From positions 62,001 through 126,000 of the forward strand of contig NZ_BIFH01000026.1 of the NCBI RefSeq assembly GCF_003967355.1: DNA of 64,000 nt, written 5' to 3'. Made by a program: the position numbers and the translations under genes. The notes under the pieces were generated by a model, which worked only from the letters and a program-made list of their open reading frames with translations, ran no database searches and had not been told where the DNA came from. The DNA is from Embleya hyalina (GTDB lineage: Bacteria > Actinomycetota > Actinomycetes > Streptomycetales > Streptomycetaceae). Shown here piece after piece: positions 8,937-18,236 of the stretch (its first letter is position 1; each line of letters opens with the position of its first letter).

Positions 8937-9944
8937 ATGCTCCGGTTCCACCTGACCGGCGAAGATCTGCACCGGTTGCGGTTGGCCGATCGGCTCGACC
9001 CGATGTGGGAGATCGCGTTCACCCTGCATCTCCTGCAAAACCGGGAGCCCGACCCCGTGTTCGCCGCGTGGCGGCAGGAGGTGTGCGCCGCGCTGGAGTC
9101 GGCCGAGCTGACCCGGGCGGTCCGGGAACTCGCCCGGCTCTATCCGCCTTCCGAGCCCTTCCCCGACTTCCTGGTGCCCCCGGGTACGGCCGGCGACCTG
9201 GACACCGGCATCGACCGGGTACTGGCCACCCCGCCCGCCACGATCGCCGCCGAACTGGCCCGACTGGCGGCCGGCAGACGGCCGTTGCCGAGTTGGGCCG
9301 GGATCCTGGCGGGCGGCGACGCGGCCGGTCTGCAACGCTTCGGCCGACTGCTGCGCGCCTATCACACGATCGCGGTCGCCCCGTACGCCTCCCGGGCCGC
9401 GACCGCGTTCGAGGCGGATCGGGCGCAGCGCGCGGAGGCGATGCTCTCCGGCGGGGTACGCGGCCTGCTCGGCAGCTTCCCGGCGCAACTGATGTGCTGG
9501 CGCGACGACATCCTGAGCACGCCCTGCCCGGTCGACGCCGACATCCGCGCCGACGGCCGGTCCATCGTGCTGGCGCCGTCGTTCTTCTGCGGCCCGCATC
9601 CGTTCGCCGTGGTGCGGCCCGGACTCCCCATCGTGCTGACCTATCCCGTCGCCCGCCCGGCCGACTGGCTCACCCGGGGCCGGGTCGCCCTCGACGCGTC
9701 CACCATCCCGCTCTCCCGGCTCGTCGGCTCCGCCCGGGCCGCCGCGCTGGACGCGATCGGCAGCGGGGTCAACACCTCCCGCCTGGCCGCGATCATCGGC
9801 GTGTCCATGGCCACCGCGAGCCGCCACGCGAGCGTGCTGCGTGAGGCGGGGCTGGTCTCCTCCGAACGCCGCGGCCAGTCGATGGTGCACGTGCGCACCC
9901 GTCTGGGGACCGCGCTGCTCAACGGTCGTGTCCCCCGGATCTGA
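8937..9944 (+). CDS. ArsR-family regulator with large N-terminal domain (DUF5937-like)
   Basis: A 335-residue protein whose last 85 residues form a winged helix: LDAIGSGVNTSRLAAIIGVSMATASRHASVLREAGLVSSERRGQSMVHVRTRLG. The 240-residue N-terminal part (LRFHLTGEDLHRLRLADRLDPMWE onward) matches the DUF5937 module that Streptomyces-type ArsR homologues carry in place of a metal site. No Cys/His metal cluster is seen, so the ligand is probably organic. A strong terminator hairpin follows at 9955-9990. It may control its own gene; no divergent partner is present. Confidence 0.85.
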   Translation: MLRFHLTGEDLHRLRLADRLDPMWEIAFTLHLLQNREPDPVFAAWRQEVCAALESAELTRAVRELARLYPPSEPFPDFLVPPGTAGDLDTGIDRVLATPPATIAAELARLAAGRRPLPSWAGILAGGDAAGLQRFGRLLRAYHTIAVAPYASRAATAFEADRAQRAEAMLSGGVRGLLGSFPAQLMCWRDDILSTPCPVDADIRADGRSIVLAPSFFCGPHPFAVVRPGLPIVLTYPVARPADWLTRGRVALDASTIPLSRLVGSARAAALDAIGSGVNTSRLAAIIGVSMATASRHASVLREAGLVSSERRGQSMVHVRTRLGTALLNGRVPRI

Positions 9945-9954
9945 CCGGCCCGGA

Positions 9955-9990
9955 CGGTCGGCGGCACCCGTCGCGGGTGCTCGCCGACCG
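9955..9990 (+). terminator. stem-loop terminator after the ArsR gene
   Basis: The arms CGGTCGGCG-GCACCC (9955-9969) and GGGTGC-T-CGCCGACCG (9975-9990) pair over 15 bp with one bulged T around a 5-nt loop. It starts ten bases after the stop codon at 9944. There is no U-tract, as is normal for high-G+C actinomycete terminators. Confidence 0.75.
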
Positions 9991-10040
9991 GAACGTCGGC
10001 GTGCGGGTCGTGTCACCCGTTTGCCCTATGCTCAACTCCC

Positions 10041-10721
10041 ATGGTGGCACGGCCGTTGGGCGAAATTGTCGAGGCAGGATGGGCCAAGGCCCTGGAACCG
10101 GTGGCGGGTCGCATCGCCGCCATGGGCGACTTCCTGCGAGGAGAGATCGCCGCGGGGCGACGCTACGTGCCCGCGGGCGCGAACGTACTGCGGGCGTTCA
10201 TGCAGCCGTTCGCGGATGTGCGCGTGTTGATCGTCGGCCAGGATCCCTACCCGGGCGCCGGGCACGCGGTCGGCCTGAGCTTCGCCGTCGCCCCGGAGGT
10301 GTGGCCGCTGCCGCCGTCGCTGATCAACATCTTCACCGAGATGAACCGCGACCTGGACCTGCCCCTGCCGACCAACGGCGACCTGACCCCGTGGACCACG
10401 CAGGGCGTACTGCTGCTCAACCGATCCCTGACCACCGCTCCCGGGCGCTCCAACGCACACCGCGGCAAGGGCTGGGAGGAGGTCACCGAGCAGGCGATCC
10501 GGGCGCTCGGCGAGCGCGGCACGCCGCTGGTGACCATCCTGTGGGGCCGCGAGGCGCGCAACGCCCGGTCGCTGCTCGGCCCGGGCGCGGCGGTGGTGGA
10601 GTCGACCCACCCGTCCCCGAAGTCGGCCGACTTCGGCTTCTTCGGCTCGCGCCCGTTCTCCCGCACCAACGACCTCCTGGTCGCCCAGGGAGCACAGCCC
10701 ATCGACTGGCGCCTGCCGTAG
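10041..10721 (+). CDS. ung: uracil-DNA glycosylase
   Basis: A 226-residue family 1 uracil-DNA glycosylase, which removes uracil from DNA at the start of base-excision repair. The water-activating loop GQDPYP is at 66-71 with catalytic Asp68, the uracil-binding LLLNRSLT strand follows, and the DNA-intercalating loop HPSP is at 190-193. Length is normal for bacterial Ung. ATG 10041 opens a typical start [20 protein letters not shown]. It is transcribed away from the regulator upstream and is probably monocistronic. Confidence 0.96.
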   Translation: MVARPLGEIVEAGWAKALEPVAGRIAAMGDFLRGEIAAGRRYVPAGANVLRAFMQPFADVRVLIVGQDPYPGAGHAVGLSFAVAPEVWPLPPSLINIFTEMNRDLDLPLPTNGDLTPWTTQGVLLLNRSLTTAPGRSNAHRGKGWEEVTEQAIRALGERGTPLVTILWGREARNARSLLGPGAAVVESTHPSPKSADFGFFGSRPFSRTNDLLVAQGAQPIDWRLP

Positions 10722-10920
10722 GGCACGCGGGCGGAGCGCGCGGCGAGCCGACCGGCTCGACCGCAACCGCGACGACCGGCGCGGGCGTCCCCTCTCATGC
10801 ACATCCCGTACACACCGTCGCCGGCGACGGAAGGGCGGATGATCTCGATAGGGTGGCGGCCGGTACACCCGGTCATGGGCCACCGCCGGTCGGGGCCGTC
10901 GCTTGGAGGAACCTTCTTCG

Positions 10921-12210
10921 ATGTCAGGCAATAGCGTTCCCGGCCAGGGGGCCGCGCCGCGGCGCTCCCCCGAGGCGTTGCCGCCGCGTTCCAAATTGGC
11001 GATCACCGCGAGTCGGGTGACCGCGGCCATCTCACGGCGTGCCGGCAAGGGCAGCGGTTCGGTCATCGGCGGCAAGCTCGCGCTGCGGCTCGCCCCGGAC
11101 CTGCTCGCGCAGTTGTCGGTGGGGTTGCAGGTGGTGCTGATCTCCGGCACCAACGGCAAGACCACCACCACGCGCCTGGTCGCCGAGGCGATGCGCGCCG
11201 CGGGTCCCGTGGTGTCCAACGCGCTGGGCGCGAACATGCCTGCGGGAATCACCTCCGCGCTGGCCGGCGCGGGCGACGAGGCGCGTTACGGCGTGATCGA
11301 GGTCGACGAGAAGTACCTGGCCGGTGTCGCCCGCGACTCCGACCCGGTGGCCATCGCGCTGCTCAACCTCTCCCGTGACCAGCTCGACCGGGCCGCCGAG
11401 ACCCGCATGCTCGCCGAGAAGTGGCGCGAGGGCCTGCGCGGGCGCGACGCGATCGTGGTCGCCAACGCCGACGACCCGCTGATCGTGTGGGCCGCCTCGT
11501 CCAGCAAGGACGTGCTCTGGGTCGCCGCCGGGCAGACCTGGCAGGAGGACTCCTGGTCCTGCCCGCAGTGCGGTGGCGTGATGCAGCGTCCGGGCGACGA
11601 CTGGTTCTGCTCGCAGTGCGACTTCCGCCGCCCCTCCCCCACGTGGTCGCTCGCCGGGGAGCAGATGGTCGACCCCGACGGGCGGATCTGGCCGCTGCAC
11701 CTGCAACTGCCCGGCCGGGCCAACCGGGCCAACGCGGTCACCGCGGCGGCCATAGCGTCGTTGTTCGGCGTGCCCGTCGAGGCGGCCCTGGAGCGCATGA
11801 AGCACGTCACGGCCGTTGCCGGTCGTTACGACGTGGTCGACTACATGGGCCGCAAGCTGCGACTGCTGCTCGCGAAGAACCCCGCCGGCTGGGTCGAGAC
11901 GTTCTCGCTGATCAACCCGCCGCCGACGCCGGTCATCCTGTCCGTCAACGCGCTGGACGCGGACGGCAAGGACACCTCGTGGATCTGGGACGTCGACTTC
12001 ACCCAGCTCGCCGGCCGTCCGCTGTTCGTCCTCGGTCAGCGCCGCCTCGACCTGGCGGTCCGCCTGGAGGTCGCGGGCCTGCAGTTCCAGGTCTTCGAGA
12101 CGGCCGCCCAGGCGGTGGCGGCGTGCCCGCCCGGCCAGATCGAGGTCATCGCCAACTACACGGCGTTCCAACAGCTGCGCAAGACGATCAAGGAAGCGGC
12201 ACAGGCATGA
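10921..12210 (+). CDS. murT: lipid II isoglutaminyl synthase, Mur-ligase subunit MurT
   Basis: MurT (429 residues) with GatD amidates the alpha-carboxylate of D-Glu in lipid II. The Mur-ligase P-loop GTNGKTTTT is at 76-84. A MurT-specific zinc ribbon is inserted in the central domain with Cys214, Cys217, Cys230 and Cys233 (CPQC...CSQC). The DUF1727 C-terminal domain ends the protein. The ATG at 10921 is ten bases past GGAGGA; an in-frame TTG at 10903 is less likely because it would lie in front of that site. The stop overlaps the gatD start (ATGA), so the two subunits are coupled. Confidence 0.96.
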   Translation: MSGNSVPGQGAAPRRSPEALPPRSKLAITASRVTAAISRRAGKGSGSVIGGKLALRLAPDLLAQLSVGLQVVLISGTNGKTTTTRLVAEAMRAAGPVVSNALGANMPAGITSALAGAGDEARYGVIEVDEKYLAGVARDSDPVAIALLNLSRDQLDRAAETRMLAEKWREGLRGRDAIVVANADDPLIVWAASSSKDVLWVAAGQTWQEDSWSCPQCGGVMQRPGDDWFCSQCDFRRPSPTWSLAGEQMVDPDGRIWPLHLQLPGRANRANAVTAAAIASLFGVPVEAALERMKHVTAVAGRYDVVDYMGRKLRLLLAKNPAGWVETFSLINPPPTPVILSVNALDADGKDTSWIWDVDFTQLAGRPLFVLGQRRLDLAVRLEVAGLQFQVFETAAQAVAACPPGQIEVIANYTAFQQLRKTIKEAAQA

Positions 12211-12944
12211 TCGGTGAGAGCAGGCTGCGCCTGGTCTGGATCTACCCGGACCTGCTCAGCACATATGGCGACCAGGGCAACGCGCTGATCGTGGAGCGGC
12301 GCGCGCTGATGCGCGGCATCGAGGTCGAGCGCGTCGACGTACGCTCCGACCAGCCCGTGCCCACGTCCGGCGACATCTACCTGATCGGCGGCGGCGAGGA
12401 CCGGCCGCAGCGCCTGGCCGCGGAGCGGTTGCGCCGCGACCCGGGCCTGGCCACCGCGGTGGGCGCGGGCGCCGCGCTGCTCGCGGTCTGCGCGGGCTAC
12501 CAGATCATCGGTACCGAGTTCATCGACGACCTGGACCAGCCCGAGGCGGGCCTGGGTCTGCTCGACGTGCGCTCCGGCCGCGGCGCGCCCGGCAAGCGCT
12601 GCGTCGGCGAGGTGCTGGCCGAGGTCGACCCGGCCCTCGGACTGCCGGTGTTGTCCGGCTTCGAGAACCACCAGGGCGTCACGTACGTGGGCCCCGGCGC
12701 CAAGCCGCTGGCCAGGGTCACCCACGGCAGTGGCAACGGCACGGGCGACGGCACCGAGGGCGCGTACGCGGGTCGGGTGATCGGCACGTACATGCACGGT
12801 CCGGTGATGTCCCGCAACCCGGCGCTGGCCGACCTGCTGCTCACCTGGGCCACCGGTGTGCCGCTGACCCCGCTGGGCGACCACTGGCACGAGCAGTTGC
12901 GCTCGGAGCGCCTGCGCACCGTGCGCGCCGCCGCCGCGAACTGA
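12207..12944 (+). CDS. gatD: lipid II isoglutaminyl synthase, glutamine amidotransferase subunit GatD
   Basis: A 245-residue class I glutamine amidotransferase (CobB/CobQ-like) that supplies ammonia to MurT. The nucleophile Cys95 lies in LLAVCAGYQIIG and the catalytic His197 in IGTYMHGP. The N-terminal LVWIYPDLLSTYGDQGNALIVERRA is characteristic of GatD. It begins within the stop codon of murT. A near-perfect hairpin at 12972-13006 ends the unit before the convergent transporter gene. Confidence 0.96.
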   Translation: MIGESRLRLVWIYPDLLSTYGDQGNALIVERRALMRGIEVERVDVRSDQPVPTSGDIYLIGGGEDRPQRLAAERLRRDPGLATAVGAGAALLAVCAGYQIIGTEFIDDLDQPEAGLGLLDVRSGRGAPGKRCVGEVLAEVDPALGLPVLSGFENHQGVTYVGPGAKPLARVTHGSGNGTGDGTEGAYAGRVIGTYMHGPVMSRNPALADLLLTWATGVPLTPLGDHWHEQLRSERLRTVRAAAAN

Positions 12945-12971
12945 CCCGTTCGCCGGCCGCCGGCATCCGCT

Positions 12972-13006
12972 TCGGGCCCGCGTACCGTCGAGGTACGCGG
13001 GCCCGA
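12972..13006. terminator. bidirectional hairpin terminator between gatD and the cation transporter
   Basis: A perfect 15-bp stem, TCGGGCCCGCGTACC (12972-12986) with GGTACGCGGGCCCGA (12992-13006), encloses the 5-nt loop GTCGA. It lies 27 bp after gatD and 26 bp before the end of the convergent gene, so it can terminate both transcripts. Confidence 0.85.
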
Positions 13007-13032
13007 TCGTGTGTCGCCCTCGGCGCGCCCGC

Positions 13033-14115
13033 TCAGGGCGTGTGTACCGCCCCGTGCGGGTCCTCGCAGTGGCCGCGTGTGGCACCGATGGACAACACCG
13101 TCGGGTCGGCGTGGTCGACCTGGAGCGTGGTGTGGGTGATCGAGTACCGCTCGCGCAGCCGCCCCTGGAGCCGGTCGCGGACCCGGTGGCAGTCGTCGCC
13201 GGGCTCGACCAGGACGTGCGCGGACAGCGCCGGGAAGCCCGACGTGATGGTCCAGATGTGCAGGTCGTGGATCTCGGTGACGCCCTCGACCGAGGCCAGG
13301 TCGGCGCCGACCGCGTCCGGGTCGGTGCCCGTGGGGGCGGCCTCCAGGAAGATCCGCCACGACTCGCCGACCAGCGTGATGCCGGACTTGAGCATCAGCG
13401 CCGCCACGACCAGCGACGCGATCGCGTCGGCGCGGGCGAAGCCGGTGGTGAGCACCACGATGCCGGAGACCAGGGTGGCGATGAACGCCCACAGGTCGTT
13501 GAGGATGTGCTGGTAGGCGCCCTCGACGTTGAGGCTGGAGCGGTTGGCCTTGGAGATCAGCCAGGCCGCGATCACGTTGACCACGATGCCGACCGCGGCG
13601 GTGACGATGACCAGGCCGCCCTCGACGTCGGGCGGCGTGATCAGCCGGCGCACCGCCTCGTAGGTGAACCACACCGCGAGCACCAGGAACGTGATGCCGT
13701 TGACCTGCGCGGACAGGATCTCCGCCCGCTTGAAGCCGTACGTCCACCGCCCCCGCGCGGGCCGGGCCGCCAGGCGCATCGCCACCAGCGCCAGGCCGAT
13801 CGCGAACGCGTCGGTGACCATGTGGCCGGCGTCGGTGATCAGGGCCAGTGAACTGGCCAGGATGCCGACCGTGACCTCGACGACGATGAACGCGCCGATC
13901 AGGACGAGGGCGGCGGTCAGGTAGCGCCGGTCGGCGTCGGCGGCGACGCCGTGCGAGTGCCCGGCGTGGCTGCCGCCGCCGTGGTCGTGCCCGGCGTGCG
14001 CCGCGTGGTCGTGGTCGCCGGGGCCGTGGTCGCCGGGGCCGGCGGCCGGGCCGCGGACCGGCTCGGTGGTCCCGGGCCCGCCCGGGGCGCCGTGGTCGTG
14101 ATCGCGGGTGCTCAT
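13033..14115 (-). CDS. cation diffusion facilitator (CzcD/ZitB-like zinc exporter)
   Basis: A 360-residue CDF transporter that exchanges divalent cations for protons. Residues 4-57 are rich in His and Asp (HDHG, HDHAAHAGHDHGGGSHAGHSHG), a cytosolic metal-collecting tail. Six hydrophobic helices follow from LTAALVLIGAFIVVEVTVG, with the HxxxD-type metal sites ALITDAGHMVTDAF in helix II and HILNDLWAF in helix V. The C-terminal domain ends in HCEDPHGAVH. It starts inside the stop codon of the ArsR sensor gene, forming a two-gene metal-resistance operon. Zn(II) is most likely from the sensor's ligand set. Confidence 0.93.
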   Translation of the reverse strand: MSTRDHDHGAPGGPGTTEPVRGPAAGPGDHGPGDHDHAAHAGHDHGGGSHAGHSHGVAADADRRYLTAALVLIGAFIVVEVTVGILASSLALITDAGHMVTDAFAIGLALVAMRLAARPARGRWTYGFKRAEILSAQVNGITFLVLAVWFTYEAVRRLITPPDVEGGLVIVTAAVGIVVNVIAAWLISKANRSSLNVEGAYQHILNDLWAFIATLVSGIVVLTTGFARADAIASLVVAALMLKSGITLVGESWRIFLEAAPTGTDPDAVGADLASVEGVTEIHDLHIWTITSGFPALSAHVLVEPGDDCHRVRDRLQGRLRERYSITHTTLQVDHADPTVLSIGATRGHCEDPHGAVHTP

Positions 14116-14498
14116 CGGGCCCCTCCGGGGATCTCGGTCGCGCAGCCGATGTGATCGGTGGCCGGGGCGTGGCCGATGTGCGCCAACGCCACGTCCAGGA
14201 GCAGGCGCACGTGGGCGTCCGCGAGGCGGTAGTAGGCCAGTCGCCCCTCCCGGCGCACCGTCACCACCTGGTGCGCGCGCAGCAGCCGCAACTGGTGCGA
14301 GACGGCCGATTCGCCCTGTCCGCACGCGGCCGCGAGGTCGCGTACGCACAACTCGCCCTCCAGGAGCGCGACCAGCAGGGTCAAGCGCCCCGGGTCGCCG
14401 AGCAGCGCGAACACGTCGGCCGTCTCGGCCAGGTGCCCGCCGTCGGGCAGTCGGGACCGCACCGAGTCCACCAGATCGGCGTTCACCGGCTGCGCCAT
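14112..14498 (-). CDS. ArsR/SmtB-family metal sensor, CzrA-like alpha5 site
   Basis: A 128-residue winged-helix repressor with FALLGDPGRLTLLVALLEGELCVRDLA and the recognition helix SAVSHQLRLLRAHQVV. The C-terminal helix has Asp94-Ala-His96 and His107-x2-His110, exactly the D-x-H / H-x2-H spacing of the interfacial zinc site of CzrA and SmtB. Zn(II), Co(II) or Ni(II) would release it from DNA. The ATG at 14498 was chosen because GGAGG sits seven bases before it; a start at 14531 is possible. The gene overlaps the transporter gene by ATGA. Its operator is at 14557-14578. Confidence 0.93.
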   Translation of the reverse strand: MAQPVNADLVDSVRSRLPDGGHLAETADVFALLGDPGRLTLLVALLEGELCVRDLAAACGQGESAVSHQLRLLRAHQVVTVRREGRLAYYRLADAHVRLLLDVALAHIGHAPATDHIGCATEIPGGAR

Positions 14499-14556
14499 CG
14501 GGCCGCCTCCGTCGTCATTCCCATATGCCACCTCGGGTCGGCTTCGACATCGTAAC

Positions 14557-14578
14557 GTCTGAATAGATCTTCATACGA
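14557..14578 (-). promoter_or_regulatory. SmtB/CzrA-type operator upstream of the metal sensor gene
   Basis: On the minus strand this reads GTATGAAGATCTATTCAGAC, closely following the ATGAACA-n-TATTCAGA layout I recall for SmtB and CzrA operators. The core TGAATAGATCTTCA (14560-14573 on the plus strand) is an interrupted palindrome. It lies about 60 bp upstream of the sensor's ATG and is far more A/T-rich than its surroundings. Autoregulation with metal derepression is the expected mode. Confidence 0.75.
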
Positions 14579-14773
14579 ACGCCTGAACAAAACATAGGGG
14601 CAGGGGGTATGCGTTCGCAAGCGGGACGGGCCGATCGGGGGTTACCCCCACCCGAGACAGACCGGCTCGCGCGATGTCGCGCCGGCCCGGAGCCGGCGGA
14701 TTCTGGTGCGTACAGACAAGCACCGATTCGATCGTTCGACCGAAGCTCGTACCGCATCGGAACAGGAACCACG

Positions 14774-16198
14774 ATGACCAAGCTGTTCGGCACCTGTGCG
14801 ACGGTGGCCGCCGCCACCCTGCTCGCGACCACCGCCGGCATCGCGTCGGCCACGGCCGACACCGCGCCACGAGAGCGCCCGTCACCCCACCAGGACGGCG
14901 TCTGGCGGGTGGACGGCTACGGCACCGTGCTGACCATCGAGAACGGCACGTTGCAGCAGTACGACACCACCGCGATCAGCTGCCTCAAGGGCTCGACCGC
15001 GACCCGCGCGACGGTGGACGGCGACACGATCGGCTACCAGGCCGACAACGGCCGCGTCCTCGCCGTACGGGTGAACCCGAACCGCGGGCAGGCCACGCTG
15101 CACTTCACCGACGCACCGGACCACCGCAACCTGCGCCGCGTCGCGGCCCTGCCGGCGACCTGCTCCCGTCCCCTGCCCGGGGACCCGCGCACCACGTTCG
15201 ACGTCTTCCATCGGACCTTCGCCGAGAACTACCCGTTCTTCGCCGCCAAGGGCGTCGACTGGCGGTCCGTCGGCGATCGATACCGGTCCCGGGTCGGCCC
15301 GAACACCACCGACGACGAACTCTTCGGAATCTTCCGGGAGATGCTGGACCCGCTCGACGACGCGCACCTGTACCTGAACGGCGGCCCGAACCGCTTCTTC
15401 GCCGAGGCCCGCCCCGGCACGACCGCCCCGACGCCCGAACTCGACGCGAGGATCAAGGCGTACATCCAGGAGCGCGACCTGGGCGCCGACCATCCGCTGA
15501 CCGAGTACGGCCAGGGTCGGATCAGCTACACGGACCTGCCCGACGGCCAGGGCTACCTGCGCGTCTCCGGCTTCCTCGGCTACGTCGAGGACCCCAGGGG
15601 CGGCTACGCCGTCAACGCCGCCGAACTCGACCGGGCGCTGAACTCCATCCTCACCACCGAACGGGTGCACCGACTGCGCGGGTTGATCGTCGACCTGCGC
15701 GTCAACGGCGGCGGCGCGGACAACCTCGGCCTGAACCTGGCCGCGCGCCTGACCGACCGCCCCTACTTCGCCTACGCCAAGCAGGCCCGCAACGACCCCC
15801 TCGACCCCGCCCACTTCACCCCGGCCCAGCCCATCCGGGTCCGCCCCGCTCCGGGCGTACCCCACTACACCGGCCCGCTCGCGGTCCTCACCGGCGGCTC
15901 CACGGTCAGCGCGGGCGAGACCTTCACCCAGTCCCTGATGAACCGCCCGGGCCACACCGTGCGCATCGGCGAGGCGACCCAGGGCGTCTTCTCCGACGTC
16001 CTCGACCGGGCCCTCCCCAACGGCTGGCGACTCGGCCTCCCCAACGAGGTCTTCCGCACCCGCGACGGCACCACCTTCGACGGCACCGGAATCCCCCCAC
16101 ACATCAGTGAACCGGTCTTCACCGACGAGGAGTTCGCCCACCACAAGGACTCCGCCTTCGACCGCGCGGCGGCCGAACTCCACGCCCGCGCGAACTGA
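14774..16198 (+). CDS. secreted S41-family (tail-specific/tricorn-core-like) serine protease
   Basis: A 474-residue exported protein. Residues 1-29 are a Sec signal peptide with an Ala-rich core (ATVAAATLLATTAGIASA). The mature part has the DHRNLRRV and DVFHRTFAENYPFFAAKGVDW segment common to S41 hydrolases and the catalytic core GGSTVSAGET, in which Ser379 and Glu382 fit the Ser-x2-Glu pattern of the family. No PDZ domain is evident. It is preceded by an intergenic promoter region shared with the metal operon and followed by a strong terminator. Substrate unknown; possibly cell-wall or extracellular peptide turnover. Confidence 0.88.
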   Translation: MTKLFGTCATVAAATLLATTAGIASATADTAPRERPSPHQDGVWRVDGYGTVLTIENGTLQQYDTTAISCLKGSTATRATVDGDTIGYQADNGRVLAVRVNPNRGQATLHFTDAPDHRNLRRVAALPATCSRPLPGDPRTTFDVFHRTFAENYPFFAAKGVDWRSVGDRYRSRVGPNTTDDELFGIFREMLDPLDDAHLYLNGGPNRFFAEARPGTTAPTPELDARIKAYIQERDLGADHPLTEYGQGRISYTDLPDGQGYLRVSGFLGYVEDPRGGYAVNAAELDRALNSILTTERVHRLRGLIVDLRVNGGGADNLGLNLAARLTDRPYFAYAKQARNDPLDPAHFTPAQPIRVRPAPGVPHYTGPLAVLTGGSTVSAGETFTQSLMNRPGHTVRIGEATQGVFSDVLDRALPNGWRLGLPNEVFRTRDGTTFDGTGIPPHISEPVFTDEEFAHHKDSAFDRAAAELHARAN

Positions 16199-16210
16199 CC
16201 CCGCCCTCCC

Positions 16211-16253
16211 CCTCGGGACCCGCGCCTCGTGGCACGGCGCGCAGGTCCCGAGG
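16211..16253 (+). terminator. long stem-loop terminator after the S41 protease
   Basis: Arms CCTCGGGACC (16211-16220) and GGTCCCGAGG (16244-16253) pair perfectly, and inside them CGCGCC and GGCGCG form a second 6-bp stem. The structure begins 12 bp after the stop codon. Confidence 0.8.
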
Positions 16254-16361
16254 CCCGTCCGGAAAACTCGGATGCGGGGGTCGTGCGTCGCGCCTAGGCT
16301 GCACGTTTCGGACTCGGGCGGGCGTCGAAGCGACCGCCGGTCGATCGGAGACGCACGAAAG

Positions 16362-17093
16362 ATGACCAGTCGACTGTTCGCCGTCTGCTTCGGCGCGACC
16401 GACCCGGCGGGCCTGGCGCGGTTCTGGTCGGAGATCCTGGGATGGGAGAGCGCCGTCGACGGCGCGGATGACGACGTCGCGATCCTGTCGCCCGACCCTG
16501 CCGGGTTTCGGGTGCGCTTCCTGCCGAGCCGGGAGCCGAGGATCGGTCGGAATCGGGTGCACTTCGACCTGACGAGTGCCTCCCCGGAGGTCCGGTCGAA
16601 GACCGTGGCCCGGGCCCTCGAGCTGGGCGGCCGGCATCTCGACGTGGGCCAACTCCCGGAGGAGACCCACGTGGTGCTCGCCGATCCGGACGGCAACGAG
16701 TTCTGCGTCATCGCGGCGGGCAACAGGTTCCTCTCCGACACCGGCCCCGGCCGCATCGGCGCGCTCTCCTGTGACGGTACGCGGGAGGTCGGCTGTTTCT
16801 GGAGCAAGGCGCTGGGATGGCCGCTGGTCTGGGACCAGGACGAGGAGACCGCGATCCAATCCCCGGACGGCGGCCCGAAGATCACCTGGGGCGGCCCCCC
16901 GGTGGCGCCGAAGACGGGCCCGAACCGGCTGTTCTTCGAGCTGGCGCTGCCCGCCGACGCCGACCGCGAAGCGGAGATCGCCCGGCTGATCTCGCTCGGT
17001 GCGACGCGCCCGGATGCCGCCGAGGACGCCGACGGCCGGGTGCTGTTGATCGACCCCGACGGCAACGAGTTCACCCTCCGCCGGCCCGGATGA
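16362..17093 (+). CDS. tandem VOC-domain protein
   Basis: A 243-residue protein made of two VOC modules. Module 1 (residues 5-120) begins RLFAVCFGATDPAGLARFWSEILGW and ends DPDGNEFCVIA. Module 2 (about 130-243) begins IGALSCDGTREVGCFWSKALGW and ends DPDGNEFTLRRPG. The duplicated DPDGNEF endings mark an internal gene duplication. Start ATG 16362 is preceded by GAAAG. The substrate is unknown. The gene ends 33 bp before the next one and may be co-transcribed with it. Confidence 0.85.
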   Translation: MTSRLFAVCFGATDPAGLARFWSEILGWESAVDGADDDVAILSPDPAGFRVRFLPSREPRIGRNRVHFDLTSASPEVRSKTVARALELGGRHLDVGQLPEETHVVLADPDGNEFCVIAAGNRFLSDTGPGRIGALSCDGTREVGCFWSKALGWPLVWDQDEETAIQSPDGGPKITWGGPPVAPKTGPNRLFFELALPADADREAEIARLISLGATRPDAAEDADGRVLLIDPDGNEFTLRRPG

Positions 17094-17126
17094 CCGCCTG
17101 TCGCCGACGTTCGCTAGCTTTCCGGC

Positions 17127-18200
17127 ATGTCGATCACCGCACATCTGCGCGACTCGGCGCGGCTGCCGGGGGATGCCCCGGTCCACACACATGCCGTGGA
17201 CAAGCGTGGGAACGGGTCACGCCGCGTCCTGGTTCGGCGCGAGCACCGGGTGGACGTCCACGACGTGGACGAGTTCTTCGCGGGCACGCTCGCCCCGAGG
17301 GCCACGTTCCCCGTTCCGTGGCCCGGGTGGGACCACGGCGCCGACGCGCTGAGCCCCGACGCGTCGTTCATGGTGTTCTCCGGTCAGCGTGCGGTGACGG
17401 CCGTCGGCGCCGACGGCGAGCGGTTGTGGGAGTACCGGCACAGCTGTTGGGGACCGGTCGGCGGTCACACCCACACGGGCGACGAACAGCAGGTGTGCCG
17501 CGGCTTCGAAAGCGGTTCCTGTCACGTCTCCGACGACGGCCGACACGTCTGGGCCCACGTCGTGCGCGGCGGACACGACGTGGACTGGGACGACTGGCAC
17601 GAGTGCTGGGTGGTCCTGGACGCCCGCGACGGACGTGAACTCGCCCGCATGCGGCTGGACAGCGCGGCCGGCGGCTCACACCAACTCGCCCACCCGGACG
17701 GGATCCACGTCGGCCTCTGCATCGGCATGGGCCAGGACGGCGTTCTGCTGCACTGGGCGCGCCTGGACGGCGACACGCTGACCGGGTGGGACCTGAACGA
17801 CGACATGGACCGCATCCTGATGGACGTCCAGGCGGGCCACCACGGCTTCCTGACCGTCGAAGAAAACGGCGCCGACCTGCGACTCCACGCCCTGGACGGC
17901 ACGGTGCTCGCCGAGGCAGACCCGGAGCCGAACGACGACGAGTCCCCGTCCTGGTGGGACCACACCTGCGGCTTCGTGGACACCGACACGGTCATCGCCA
18001 CCACGATCGATGCCGACGACGACGCGGATCGCCCGGCCCGGCACTGGCTGTTGGACGCGCGAACCCTCACCCTCCGCGGCCCGGTCACGTACCCCACCGG
18101 CCCCGTCACCGCCTACGTACACCCTCTCGGTGACGGGACCTGGCTGACCTACGACGGCGCGAGCAGGACCTTCGACCGCTGGAGCGAAACCCCCTCCTGA
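17127..18200 (+). CDS. hypothetical protein, possible beta-propeller
   Basis: A 357-residue cytosolic-looking protein without signal peptide or membrane helices. It is rich in Trp, His and Asp and shows a recurring strand-turn pattern (SPDASFMVFSGQRAVTAVGADGERLWEYRH; SDDGRHVWAHVVRGG; LDARDGRELARMRLDS; HALDGTVLAEADPEP), reminiscent of WD40/YVTN-type propeller blades. I do not recognise a named family. Codon usage is typical of the window. Function unknown. Confidence 0.7.
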   Translation: MSITAHLRDSARLPGDAPVHTHAVDKRGNGSRRVLVRREHRVDVHDVDEFFAGTLAPRATFPVPWPGWDHGADALSPDASFMVFSGQRAVTAVGADGERLWEYRHSCWGPVGGHTHTGDEQQVCRGFESGSCHVSDDGRHVWAHVVRGGHDVDWDDWHECWVVLDARDGRELARMRLDSAAGGSHQLAHPDGIHVGLCIGMGQDGVLLHWARLDGDTLTGWDLNDDMDRILMDVQAGHHGFLTVEENGADLRLHALDGTVLAEADPEPNDDESPSWWDHTCGFVDTDTVIATTIDADDDADRPARHWLLDARTLTLRGPVTYPTGPVTAYVHPLGDGTWLTYDGASRTFDRWSETPS

Positions 18201-18236
18201 TCACGGCGCCCGGGGCTTCGACCGGACCGGCCGGGA

